A stretch of 64,000 bases of DNA from Pseudomonas reinekei. Its GTDB lineage: Bacteria > Pseudomonadota > Gammaproteobacteria > Pseudomonadales > Pseudomonadaceae. Made by a program: the position numbers and the translations under genes. The DNA is taken from contig NZ_MSTQ01000002.1 of assembly GCF_001945365.1 (NCBI RefSeq), forward strand, positions 62,001 through 126,000, given 5' to 3'. Within the stretch, counting starts at the first letter, position 1. Each line of letters begins with the position of its first letter. The notes under the pieces were generated by a model, which was not told the origin of the DNA, did not search any database, and saw only the letters and a list, made by a program, of their open reading frames with translations. This document shows positions 28,487 to 38,300 of the stretch, one piece after another.

Positions 28487-29668
28487 CTACAGCGGCAGAC
28501 AAACGCGAAACAGGGCGCCTTCGCCAATCCGGCTTTCGACGGTAATGGTACCGCCATGGGCGGTGACAATCTGTTCAGAAATAAACAATCCCAAACCCAG
28601 CCCGGCGACGGCGTGTTTGGCCGATACGCGCTCGAACTGCTGGAAAATCCGTTGCTGGTTTTCTTCGCTGATGCCAATCCCGCTATCACGGACTTCAACC
28701 CGCGCCTCGCCGTTTTCACTGAATACCTTCACACTGATCAGACTCTTGGCACCGTAACGCAGGGCGTTGGTCAGCAGGTTGGAAATCACCTGCTCAATGC
28801 GAAACTCGTCCCAGTTCCCGATCACTGGTTGCTCGGCTTCGAGGCACACGCTCGCTTCGGCGGCATCAATCTGCTGCGCAAAGTTCTCCAACAAGCCGCG
28901 AACCAGGGTTGAAAGATCGAACATCGAGGTGCGGATCGACAGCTTACCGGTGCGGATGCGCGACACATCGAGCATGTCTTCGATCAGCCGGATCAGGCTT
29001 TTGATCTGCCGCTCGTCGCGATCGACCATCGCGTGCATTTTATCGAGGGTAAAGGCGGCGGCGTTATCCCGAGCCAGGTGCATCTTGCGCAGCTGGGTTT
29101 CGAGAATCAGGCCGTTGAGCGGTGTGCGCACTTCGTGGGCGACAATCGACATGAAGTCATCGCGCATGCGTACCGCCTGTTGCAGCTCCAGTTGGGTGCT
29201 CTGCAATTGATTGAGCAGCGCTTCCTGCTCGCGGCGGCTTTGCTCCAGCTGTTCAACCTGCTGTTTCATCGCCTTGCTCTGGCGGAACAGTTCGACAAAG
29301 ACGTTGACCTTGCTCTTGACCGCGTGGATATCCAGCGGTTTATGCAGGAAATCCACGGCGCCACTTTCGTAGCCCTTGAACGCATAATTGAGCTCACGGC
29401 CGGCGGCACTGACAAACACAATCGGAATGTTCTTGGTCTTTTCCGTGCCGCGCATCAATTCGGCCAGTTCAAAGCCGTTCATGCCGGGCATCTGCACGTC
29501 GAGAATGGCCATGGCGAACTCGTGCTGCAGCAACAGCGACAAGGCCTCGTCGGCAGATTGCGCCTTGTACACGGTACGGTCTTCACGCTTGATCAGCGCT
29601 TCGAGTGCCAACAGATTCTCCGGCAGATCGTCGACGATCAGCAGTTTGGCCTGGATATTACTTAGCAT
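28487..29668 (-). CDS. Receiver-histidine kinase (REC-HisKA-HATPase)
   Basis: A 393-aa protein in reversed hybrid order. An N-terminal receiver (KLLIVDDLPENLLALEAL, Asp in MAILDVQMPGMNG, Lys in FLHKPLD) is joined by a coiled coil (~125-170) to HisKA (SIVAHEVRTPLNG, the phospho-acceptor His) and HATPase (NLLTNALRYG, DSGIGI, GLGLGLFI). It is cytoplasmic. The receiver presumably controls the attached kinase. The ATG at 29668 overlaps the cheB-like stop by 7 bases. It is the fourth gene of the operon that begins with the large kinase at 34573. Confidence 0.9.
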   Translation of the reverse strand: MLSNIQAKLLIVDDLPENLLALEALIKREDRTVYKAQSADEALSLLLQHEFAMAILDVQMPGMNGFELAELMRGTEKTKNIPIVFVSAAGRELNYAFKGYESGAVDFLHKPLDIHAVKSKVNVFVELFRQSKAMKQQVEQLEQSRREQEALLNQLQSTQLELQQAVRMRDDFMSIVAHEVRTPLNGLILETQLRKMHLARDNAAAFTLDKMHAMVDRDERQIKSLIRLIEDMLDVSRIRTGKLSIRTSMFDLSTLVRGLLENFAQQIDAAEASVCLEAEQPVIGNWDEFRIEQVISNLLTNALRYGAKSLISVKVFSENGEARVEVRDSGIGISEENQQRIFQQFERVSAKHAVAGLGLGLFISEQIVTAHGGTITVESRIGEGALFRVCLPL

Positions 29669-30255
29669 GCGATTCGTTCCAGCTCGACAAGCAGACGGCC
29701 GATGCCGCGGATAGGGAGAATGTGGTCAGGCTGGTGAATATCCAGCGCTGCCTGGGGCATGGTTGCGACTTGCGCTTCCTGCGGGTCTTGCACGATGGTC
29801 AGCCCACCGCGCTGTTTGACCTGCGCCAGCCCGCTGGCACCGTCCCGATTGGCGCCAGTGAGCAAAACAGCCGCCAAGGAGGGGCCGTATGCGTCGGCGG
29901 CAGACTCAAAGAGATAATCGATGGCGGGCCGCGAATGGTGCACGCGGTCTTCCAGGCTCAGGGAAAAACTGCGGTCGTGCTCCACCGACAGGTGATAACC
30001 CGGTGCGGCAAAATACAGGGTGCCGGCCTCGACCGGCGTCTTGTCGCTGGCCTCGAGAACCGGCATCGACACACGCCTGGCGAACACTTCGACCAGGTGG
30101 CTGCGCCGCTCATCCGGCAGGTGCAACACGACAATGATCGGTAGCACGAAGCCTGCACGCAGCGGGCCCAGGAGGTTGAGCAACGCCTCGACGCCCCCGG
30201 CCGAGGCGCCAATCACAATAGCTTCCACAGAAGGCAAATCCGTTGCACTGTTCAT
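29662..30255 (-). CDS. CheB-type protein methylesterase domain (no receiver)
   Basis: A 197-aa protein consisting only of the CheB catalytic domain. The Ser of GASAGGVEALL, the His of VVLHLPDERRSH and the Asp of LLTGANRDGASG form the expected triad. Classical CheB has an N-terminal receiver that is absent here. It removes methyl groups from glutamate methyl esters. The ATG at 30255 overlaps the CheR-like stop by 4 bases. No methyl-accepting chemotaxis protein lies nearby, so the substrate may be the large sensor kinase of this operon, which is inference. Confidence 0.9.
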   Translation of the reverse strand: MNSATDLPSVEAIVIGASAGGVEALLNLLGPLRAGFVLPIIVVLHLPDERRSHLVEVFARRVSMPVLEASDKTPVEAGTLYFAAPGYHLSVEHDRSFSLSLEDRVHHSRPAIDYLFESAADAYGPSLAAVLLTGANRDGASGLAQVKQRGGLTIVQDPQEAQVATMPQAALDIHQPDHILPIRGIGRLLVELERIAC

Positions 30256-31085
30256 GACTTGCGATAGATCCGTTCTTGCTTGACCAGCGGTTCGAACTGG
30301 TTGCCGAAGGCTGAAAAATCCGGGGTTTCCTTGCTGCCCAGCACCAGGAAGCCGCGGTGGCACAGCGACTCATGAAACAAACCGAAAGCTCGATCCTGAA
30401 GCTTTTTATTGAAATAAATCAATACATTGCGACATGAAATTAATTGAGTTTCTGAAAAGACACTGTCGGTCGCCAGGCTGTGATCGGCGAAGGTCACGTT
30501 CTCGCACAGCGACTTGTCGAATATTGCGTAGCCATAGGCCGCCGTGTAGTAGTCGGCGAACGAGCGCTTGCCTCCGGCCTGCTGGTAATTGGACGTGTAG
30601 GCGCGAACATTTTCCATCGAGAAAATCCCTTGCTTGGCCTTTTCCAGCGAGCGCGGATTGATGTCCGTGGCATAAATGATCGTGCGGTCCAGTAGCCCCT
30701 CTTCACGCAGGAGGATGGCCATCGAGTAGACCTCTTCCCCGGTGCTGCACCCCGCTATCCAGATCTTGATCGAGGGGTAAGTCTTGAGCAGCGGCACCAC
30801 TTCCTCACGAATGGCCAGGAAGTGCGAGGGGTCGCGGAACATCTCGCTGACCGGAATCGTCAGCAATTGCAGGAGCTGCATGAACGCCGTCGGATCATGC
30901 AGGACTTTTTCCTGCAATGCCGAAATGGTGCTGCATTCGAACTGAGTCAGCGCATGGCTCACCCGGCGCTTGATCGATGCACCGGAGTAATCACGAAAAT
31001 CGTAGCTGTACTTGAGATAGATAGCCTCAATCAACAAGCGCAATTCGATTTCGCTGCTTCGCTCCCCAGAATAATTGCGTTCCAC
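30252..31085 (-). CDS. CheR-type protein methyltransferase
   Basis: A 277-aa SAM-dependent methyltransferase of the CheR family. The N-terminal helical domain (FRDYSGASIKRRVSHAL) is followed by the SAM motif IWIAGCSTGEEVYSMAILL and the downstream motif LISCRNVLIYFNKKLQ. The start is probably the GTG at 31085, which shares one base with the preceding stop (TAGTG); a longer frame reaches 31112. It methylates glutamates on receptor-like proteins. It is coupled to the kinase before it and the CheB-type esterase after it, forming a methylation/demethylation pair within a kinase operon rather than a chemotaxis operon. Confidence 0.9.
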   Translation of the reverse strand: MERNYSGERSSEIELRLLIEAIYLKYSYDFRDYSGASIKRRVSHALTQFECSTISALQEKVLHDPTAFMQLLQLLTIPVSEMFRDPSHFLAIREEVVPLLKTYPSIKIWIAGCSTGEEVYSMAILLREEGLLDRTIIYATDINPRSLEKAKQGIFSMENVRAYTSNYQQAGGKRSFADYYTAAYGYAIFDKSLCENVTFADHSLATDSVFSETQLISCRNVLIYFNKKLQDRAFGLFHESLCHRGFLVLGSKETPDFSAFGNQFEPLVKQERIYRKS

Positions 31086-34000
31086 TAGATACGTTCCATC
31101 TTCGGTAACCACACACGAATCAGCGAAAACAACCGGTCCAGGTCGATGGGTTTGGCCAGATAATCATTGGAGCCCGCCTGCAGGCAGCGCTCCTGATCGT
31201 CCTTCATGGCCTTGGCCGTCACCGCAATGATCGGCAGCTTGCGCCAGCGCGGGTCTTTGCGGATCTCGATGGTGGCTTCAAAACCATCCATCTCCGGCAT
31301 CATCACGTCCATCAACACCAGATCGATGTCTTCGACTTCATTCAATCGTTCAATCGCTTCGCGGCCATTACGGCCGATGACCACGACTGCGCCCTTTTGC
31401 TCCAATGCACTGGTGAGGGCGAAGATGTTGCGAACATCATCGTCCACCAACAGCACTTTGCGCCCCTCGAAGACTTTGTCGCGGCTGCGGGCGGTCTTGA
31501 GCATCTTCTGTCGCTCATGGGACAACCGTGATTCGACTTTGTGCAGAAAAAGTGTCACCTCATCCAGTAAACGCTCAGGCGAACGCGCGCCCTTGATGAT
31601 GATCGAGCGCGAATACTTGCGCAGCTCGGCCTCTTCATCTCGAGTCAGGTTACGGCCGGTGTAGACGATCACGGGCGGGAACGAGCAGATATCCTCGGTG
31701 GACATGCGCTTGAGCAAGTCATTACCGAGCATGTCCGGCAATTTGAGGTCGATGATCATGCAATCGAAGATCGTCGTGCGCAGCAGGTCCAGCGCATCCT
31801 GGGCCAGGCCGACGGCGGTGATTTCAATGTCATCGTCGCCGATCAACCGGGAAATACTGTCCCGCTGCAGGTCATCGTCTTCGACCAGCAACACGCGTTT
31901 GACTTTCTGGGTCAGCTTGGCTTCCAGACGCGCAAAAACATCCTTGAGTTCTTCACGGGTGGTCGGTTTGACCGCATAACCAATCGCGCCCATGTGCATG
32001 GCCGCTTCGACCCGGTCCTCGACCGAAATCACGTGCACTGGAATGTGCCGGGTTTCGGCGTGTTCCTTCAGGCGTTGCAGCACAGTCAAACCGGAATGGT
32101 CCGGCAGGCGCATGTCCAGCAGGATGGCGTCAGGAATGAACTGCCGGGCCAGGTCGTAGCCTTCGTCGGCACCGTGGGCCACCAGGCAGTGGTAGCCCAG
32201 TTCATGGGCCAGGTCGTAGAGGATGTGCGCGAAGTTCGGTTCGTCCTCTACGACCAGGATGCAGCGACTGGTAAACGGCGCCTTGCCGCGGTCATCGTCG
32301 AAACGTGGAATCTCTTCGCTCTTCAACGGCGCCAATGCAATGGGTGCCACATAAGATGGCGTCGCCACCGGTATGGCCCGCATCGGCACCACGGCTTCTT
32401 CGCCTGGTTCAACGTACTGTTGCGGCAGCACCAGGGTAAACACGCTGCCCTGCCCCGGCGTGCTGGTCACGCTGATGGAGCCACCCAGCAGTGCGGCCAG
32501 ATCGCGGGAAATCGACAGCCCGAGTCCCGTGCCACCGTAACGCCGGTTGGTGGTGCCGTCGGCCTGGCGGAACGCTTCGAAAATGCTTTCTTGTTGATCC
32601 TTGGCGATGCCAATCCCGGAGTCGCGGACGCTGAAGGCAATCCCATCGTTCGGCGCTGCGGCGACGCTCAGGCTGACACCGCCCTTCTCGGTGAATTTCA
32701 CCGCGTTGGATAGCAGGTTCTTGATCACTTGTTCCAGACGCTGGCGGTCGGTGAACATCATGGCGGGCGCACCGTCTTGCAACTCAACATGGAACTCGAG
32801 CTGCTTGTCCGCCGCCAATGGCTCGAACATACCACGCAGACCGTCCACCAGACGCGCGACACTGGTGTTCTCCGGGCGAATCTCCAGCTTGCCTGCCTCG
32901 ACCTTTGAGATATCGAGAATGTCGTTGATCAGGTTGAGCAGATCATTGCCGGCGGAGTAAATCGATTCGGCGAATTTCACCTGCTCGGCGGTTAGGTTTT
33001 CCTGGGGGTTTTCCGCCAGCAACTTGGCCAGGATCAACGAGCTGTTCAGCGGCGTACGCAGTTCGTGGGACATGTTGGCGAGGAATTCGGACTTGTACTT
33101 GCTGGAGCGCTGCAACTCTTCGGCACGCTCCTCAAGCTGGGTCTGGACCTGATTGAGCTCGGTGTTCTTCAGGTCCATGGCGTCGCGTTGCTCGGCCAAC
33201 ACTTCGGCCTGTTCGGCGAGTTGCTCGTTGGTCTGTTCCAGCTCGATCTGCTGGGTTTCCAGATGGGCCTGGGATTCCTTGAGAATCCGCGACTGCTCTT
33301 CCAGCTCTTCGTTGGCGGTTTTCAGCTCTTCCTGCTGCACTTGCAGCTCTTCGTTGAGTTGCTGGGTTTCGGCCAGCACTTCCTGCAAACGCTGGCGATA
33401 GCGCGCAGCCTCGATCGACGTGCCGATGTTGCCGGCAATCAGCTCTAGCAATTCAATGTCCCGATCATTCAACGGGCGCAGGAAACCCAGTTCGATAACG
33501 CCGTTGACCCGGTCGTCATCGCTGGTTGGTACCACCAGCACGCTGCGTGGCAGGCCTTCGCCGAGGCCGGAACTGACCTTGAAATAGTCGCTCGGCACAT
33601 TGTCGAGCCGAATCAGGCGTGCCTGTTGCGCCACTTGGCCGACGATGCCTTCATCACTATAGATATGTTGATCGAGGGCCTCCTGTTCACGGGAGAAGCC
33701 GTAAGACGCTACGCGTCGCAGGCTACCGTGTTCTTCGCGAACATAGATGGCCGCCACGGCGCTGCCGAGGTACTGCGCACAGAATTGCAGGATGTTGCGC
33801 CCCAGCAAGTTCAGCGACAGTTGCCCCAATACTTGCTCGGCCAGTTCGGTCTGGCCATTGCGCAGCCAGGCTTGCTGTTCCAGGCGCAGGGCACTGGCCT
33901 GCTGGGCCGCCAGAGTCGCGGAGTAGCTTTGCGACAGGTTCATCAGGTCGCGGCGGCCGATATAGGCCAGTAAAGCGCTGATGCCGGCGATGAACAGCAG

Positions 34001-34573
34001 ATACAGGGCGATGCTCCAGATCGTGGTGCGCCGCACCTCTTCGTTACGCGTTGCACGCAGTTGCTGCTCCATGTCGATCACGTCTTCGAACTGTTTGCGT
34101 ACCTCGTCGGTCAGGCGCTTGCCCTTCCCGGCCCGGACCGCGCTACGGTAGTCGCCGCGGGTTCGCTGCAAGTCGATCATGCTTTGCGCGTAGCTGGCCC
34201 ACTCCTGCTGCAGGGATTGCAGGCGATGCAGGCGATCGGTCTGAACCGGATTATCAGCCGTCAATTCGAGCAAAGTGTTAAGCACGGCTTCAATACGAGG
34301 CCTGGCCGTTTCATAGGGTTCGAGAAATTTTTCGTCGCCACTGAGCAGATACCCGCGCATCCCGGTTTCCAGGTCGACCGTCAACTTGACCGCCTCATTG
34401 GCGTTATTGATCACCCGGTCGGTGTGCTCCACCCATTGGATCGTCGAGAGCAAATAGGTAATCAACGAGACAAAAAAAACAGCACTGATGGCGCCAACAC
34501 CCAGCGGCAGGCCGATGTTTCGGCTCAGGAGTTTGCGGAATCGTTGTTCATCAACCAAAGACGCAGAGGTCAT
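31085..34573 (-). CDS. Large hybrid sensor kinase: CHASE3-GAF-HisKA-HATPase-three receivers
   Basis: A 1162-aa inner-membrane sensor. Two membrane helices (residues ~18-40 and ~190-210) flank a periplasmic CHASE3 domain (ETGMRGYLLSGDEKFLEPY). Then come a GAF domain (~240-390), a long coiled coil rich in Glu/Gln (~395-500), HisKA (SEFLANMSHELRTPLNS) and HATPase (NLLSNAVKFTEKGG, GGTGLGLSISRDLAALLGG). Three receivers follow, with phospho-acceptors in AILLDMRLPD, CMIIDLKLPD and LVLMDVMMPEMDG. The ATG at 34573 has AAAGG 8 bases upstream. It is the first gene of the operon with CheR, CheB, a REC-kinase and a receiver. The coiled coil resembles MCP signalling helices, so it is a plausible methylation target of CheR/CheB. 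Confidence 0.9.
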   Translation of the reverse strand: MTSASLVDEQRFRKLLSRNIGLPLGVGAISAVFFVSLITYLLSTIQWVEHTDRVINNANEAVKLTVDLETGMRGYLLSGDEKFLEPYETARPRIEAVLNTLLELTADNPVQTDRLHRLQSLQQEWASYAQSMIDLQRTRGDYRSAVRAGKGKRLTDEVRKQFEDVIDMEQQLRATRNEEVRRTTIWSIALYLLFIAGISALLAYIGRRDLMNLSQSYSATLAAQQASALRLEQQAWLRNGQTELAEQVLGQLSLNLLGRNILQFCAQYLGSAVAAIYVREEHGSLRRVASYGFSREQEALDQHIYSDEGIVGQVAQQARLIRLDNVPSDYFKVSSGLGEGLPRSVLVVPTSDDDRVNGVIELGFLRPLNDRDIELLELIAGNIGTSIEAARYRQRLQEVLAETQQLNEELQVQQEELKTANEELEEQSRILKESQAHLETQQIELEQTNEQLAEQAEVLAEQRDAMDLKNTELNQVQTQLEERAEELQRSSKYKSEFLANMSHELRTPLNSSLILAKLLAENPQENLTAEQVKFAESIYSAGNDLLNLINDILDISKVEAGKLEIRPENTSVARLVDGLRGMFEPLAADKQLEFHVELQDGAPAMMFTDRQRLEQVIKNLLSNAVKFTEKGGVSLSVAAAPNDGIAFSVRDSGIGIAKDQQESIFEAFRQADGTTNRRYGGTGLGLSISRDLAALLGGSISVTSTPGQGSVFTLVLPQQYVEPGEEAVVPMRAIPVATPSYVAPIALAPLKSEEIPRFDDDRGKAPFTSRCILVVEDEPNFAHILYDLAHELGYHCLVAHGADEGYDLARQFIPDAILLDMRLPDHSGLTVLQRLKEHAETRHIPVHVISVEDRVEAAMHMGAIGYAVKPTTREELKDVFARLEAKLTQKVKRVLLVEDDDLQRDSISRLIGDDDIEITAVGLAQDALDLLRTTIFDCMIIDLKLPDMLGNDLLKRMSTEDICSFPPVIVYTGRNLTRDEEAELRKYSRSIIIKGARSPERLLDEVTLFLHKVESRLSHERQKMLKTARSRDKVFEGRKVLLVDDDVRNIFALTSALEQKGAVVVIGRNGREAIERLNEVEDIDLVLMDVMMPEMDGFEATIEIRKDPRWRKLPIIAVTAKAMKDDQERCLQAGSNDYLAKPIDLDRLFSLIRVWLPKMERI

Positions 34574-34834
34574 GGGGCAGGCCTTTCGAACTATCAGAAT
34601 TCCGCGAGTTTGCCCCAAAAGTGGCACATTGATCCATTTTTCTCACATGTTTTAACCCAAGGTCCTACATTCCGCTGCTCCAGTTCGTGGGCGCGGGTTA
34701 TCCTTGTCTGACTTGCGCGGCCATTCTTTTTCCTGTCCTCGGGAACTTGTCGGCAGCCGCCACTTACTCATGCAAGAGACCGGCGTTTTCGATCGACCGG
34801 CAACCGCGAATTTCATTTTTTGGGAACCCTTACT

Positions 34835-35197
34835 ATGTCCTCCGACGCGTCCATCATCCTAGTAGTCGAAGACGATGCCATCGTGCGCATGCTGATCGTC
34901 GATGTGCTGGAGGAGCTGGAATACAGGGTGCTTGAGGCGGACGGTAGCGAAAAGGCGCTGGCGTTTCTCAATAACGAGGACCAACAGATCGACTTGATGA
35001 TGACCGATGTCGGCCTTCCGGTGATGGATGGTCGTGAGCTGGCGATTCAGGCGCGACTCGTGCGTCCAGAGTTGCCCATCCTGTTTGCCAGTGGTTATGC
35101 CGAAAGCATTGATGTGCCCAAAGGCATGCATGTCATTGGCAAACCGTTCTCCATTGATCAGTTGCGGGACAAAGTCACAGGGATTCTTGGCCGCTAA
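34835..35197 (+). CDS. Stand-alone response regulator receiver
   Basis: A 120-aa single receiver domain (IILVVEDDAIVRMLIVDVLEEL, Asp in LMMTDVGLPVMDG, Lys in VIGKPF). It is divergent from the large kinase gene across ~260 bases and stands alone. Its sequence resembles the CheY-like receivers paired with HDFNN-type kinases. The start at 34835 gives a normal receiver; an ATG five codons earlier is possible. Confidence 0.88.
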   Translation: MSSDASIILVVEDDAIVRMLIVDVLEELEYRVLEADGSEKALAFLNNEDQQIDLMMTDVGLPVMDGRELAIQARLVRPELPILFASGYAESIDVPKGMHVIGKPFSIDQLRDKVTGILGR

Positions 35198-35349
35198 ACA
35201 GCGTGCCTGCCTGACACACGAGAATTTGCAAATAGTCTCATCACCTTTCAAAAAAGTGGATCGCTTACCTTTATTCGCTTGATGCCTTGGCCGCCTGATT
35301 CCGTGGGGGGCCAGGATTTTCTTCGTCTTGCGAATCGATAAGAGCCCCC

Positions 35350-38300
35350 ATGCCTTCCGTCAATGCGACTGCAACAGCCCTCCGTACAGCTCCAAACCCA
35401 ATCCAGACAGCTTTGTCGCCACCGGCCAACAGGCTTTCCAGCGCGCAGTTGCGCAATAGCCCGACGGCGCGACACATTCAACTAACGCCTGAAGGAGCCC
35501 CTGCTGGGGGCAGTCCAGCATCTCGTGATTCGAAACTGCCGATTCCCTGCCCGGTATACAGCTCAATCCTGGGGGCCAAAGACATCCCTGATAGCTGGAA
35601 AAAAAACTCGATATACGATCAGGTATCCCTGGAAAAAAGCTGGTCAAAAGTCGTAGTGCAGCTGCAAGACGGGCACGTGTCCGAGAAAGACGTCTACCAG
35701 ACCCTCAAATCCGGGTTTCTGCAAACGCCGACCGGAAAAGTACTGGCTCCGCTGTTCATTGAGTCGATCATGCGTTCGATCAGGCCACTTGGGGACCTCA
35801 AGCAGGAACAATTGCGTGAGTTTGTGGAAGTCATCTGTCTTTTCCCACCCGCGCGCTGGGCAGATAGTTTCGGAGAAAACGTCAACTTTCCCCGAGGCAA
35901 ATACGGTGAGGGCGTACATGGAATCATCCAGGATCAACTGACGGCCACACGGGCGGAGCGAGACCAGAAAATTGCCGACGGCGAGCTGCTCGACGATGAC
36001 ACATGGCAGGCGCTGCGCGACTTCACACAACAAACCCGTCAATACATTCCAGCCTCAAGCGATGCGGAACTGAACGCCATTTTGACGCAGCTCGAAGATC
36101 TCATTCACATTAGGCCATCACCGAAAGAAGCCATGTTGCTCATGGACGATTTTGTTGAAGCCATGCATGAGCCTCGACCGGATGAGTTTCAGCGCTGGCC
36201 GGAAAATTTTTCAGCCATCGTGCAAAAATTCAGCGAGCGGTTAAAGACGATTGAGATTATCGATAACCGGCCTGACCGCACTTGGCTTGAGGAAATCGTT
36301 GCGATTGGCGCACTCAGTCCTGTTTCGCTCAAGGACGTTGGGGGCGCCGCGAGTTCCGCGGTGAGGATGGCTTACGATTTTGTTTTTGGCGGTAAGACTG
36401 AGCCAGCCCCCCCAGAAAAAATGCAGGGACCGTCACCGTCGAAGTTGCTGTTGTCAATGCAAGAAATCGAAAGAACATCCAGTTTTTATAATGAAGTGGT
36501 CATGACAGGACCGGGTGTACCCAACGGCCTGGCGGCAAAGATGCTGTATGCAGTAAACGCTATGCATACGGTGGGGCTGATGGACGTATTACCAAACCTA
36601 CCGCTTACCTCTCCCGCGATATCACCAACAGCCCTTGCCATACTGCCAAAGACAGCAACAGTCCATACGCCCCCCACGCTCAAGGAGCAGGCAGAGGGAC
36701 TGGCAACTGAAGTCGACGACTTTATCGCGTCCATAAAGTCCGCAACCGGAACCGGTTCAGAGGAAAACGTCAGCCACGATCCGGGGGCCGCCGACGCTCC
36801 TGCATCGTCAACCGTATTGCCCATGCTGGACCAGTTGGCGCAATCGATTCGTGAGGTGTTGAGCAGAGTCGATGATGCTTTGACATTTCCGGCGGCTTCG
36901 GCCTTGCCTACTGAAAACATACCGTTGGCAGCCATGGAAACGGGTGAGTATTTTGATCCTCTGAACGCTGACCCAATCTACGCCGATACCGTTGAACCCT
37001 CTCCATCGTGGCGAGAAGCCATTGCCCCCGCAATCAATCAGGTTGTCTCCCGATTAGCCGCGGTACTCAACACCTTTGGCGGCTACACCGTCGGGGCTGC
37101 CGCTTCCGGTTTTCAATTGGCCAGGAATAATCCGGGGACAGCCGCTGTCGTGGGAATAGTCGGATTCGGAGGGTTCCTCACCGCGCTCGGGACTTACCTG
37201 ACCTTTTTCAAGGAGCAATTCCCGGAACAGCCGCCCGCTGATAAAGAACCGGCCAATACGCTACCGCCCCTGGAAAACGGCGCAGCGCCGACCCAACAAC
37301 AGATTGATGATGAATGGGAGTCGGGTACAGGCACTTCCGTCGTTGCTCAACCAACACCCGTCGCAATCCCGGCGACTGACGGGCGCGAGACAACGATTGA
37401 TAACACCGTCACGACAGAGTCTGGCGAAATAACCACTCCCATCTTCCGTACGACCCTCCCTCAAGAGCAGGCAGAAAACGAATCGACCGTCGAGACAGTC
37501 GATTTCATACCCGCCGATGATCTCCTCATCGGCGAAACCGCTGCTTCGCATGAGCAACGGATCGATGATGAAATCGAGAGTATTGTCGACACCCCCCTCG
37601 CGAAAGGCCTGCCGCCCCTGTCAGAAGCCATTCTTGAACTGATGTACCAGTCACCCGAGCATAATTTGCTCACTGACGAACACTTGCTTCATGAGGTGAC
37701 ATTGCTGCTGGAACAACACAGCAAATCAACCCCGGAGAAAACCTATGTAGAGTTGATCCAGGCGGTCCAGGCACATTCGCCGGCCCAGACTCTGCCTCCT
37801 CAGTCAGAGACGACTCCAGCCACGCCACGACCCGCGCTCGCACCAGTCAGAGTCAAGCGTGAGGCGAACTTTGCTGGCCCTCCTCCGTTACCTGCCATGG
37901 CGGCAATGAGCGCCGCCGATGATGTTGATACTCCGGCAAGCACCATCAGTGACGAAGAGCGTCTGGATCAGTACCTGGCAACAATGGCTGGGCTGCACGA
38001 TCCTCACGTCGCTCCGGATCAGGGCATCGAAAATGAAATCGACACCGCCGTTGACCCCGAACTGAGCGCGGCACGTGAGGTGGTCAAGCTGTTGCGTAGC
38101 AGGCGAAGCGTCACTTGGGCGGAAGCCTCGCGGGCAACCGGTGACCTGCAACTGATGTCCCGATACACCCAGAAGGTACTCGCGTCTTTGACGTTCCCGA
38201 TGACGGACGCCACTCTCGTGGTCCCGACACACTCCACATTCGGTCGTTGCTGGTCGAACTATAACGACGCGATCAAGAACCCGTTCTTTCAAGACTGGGC

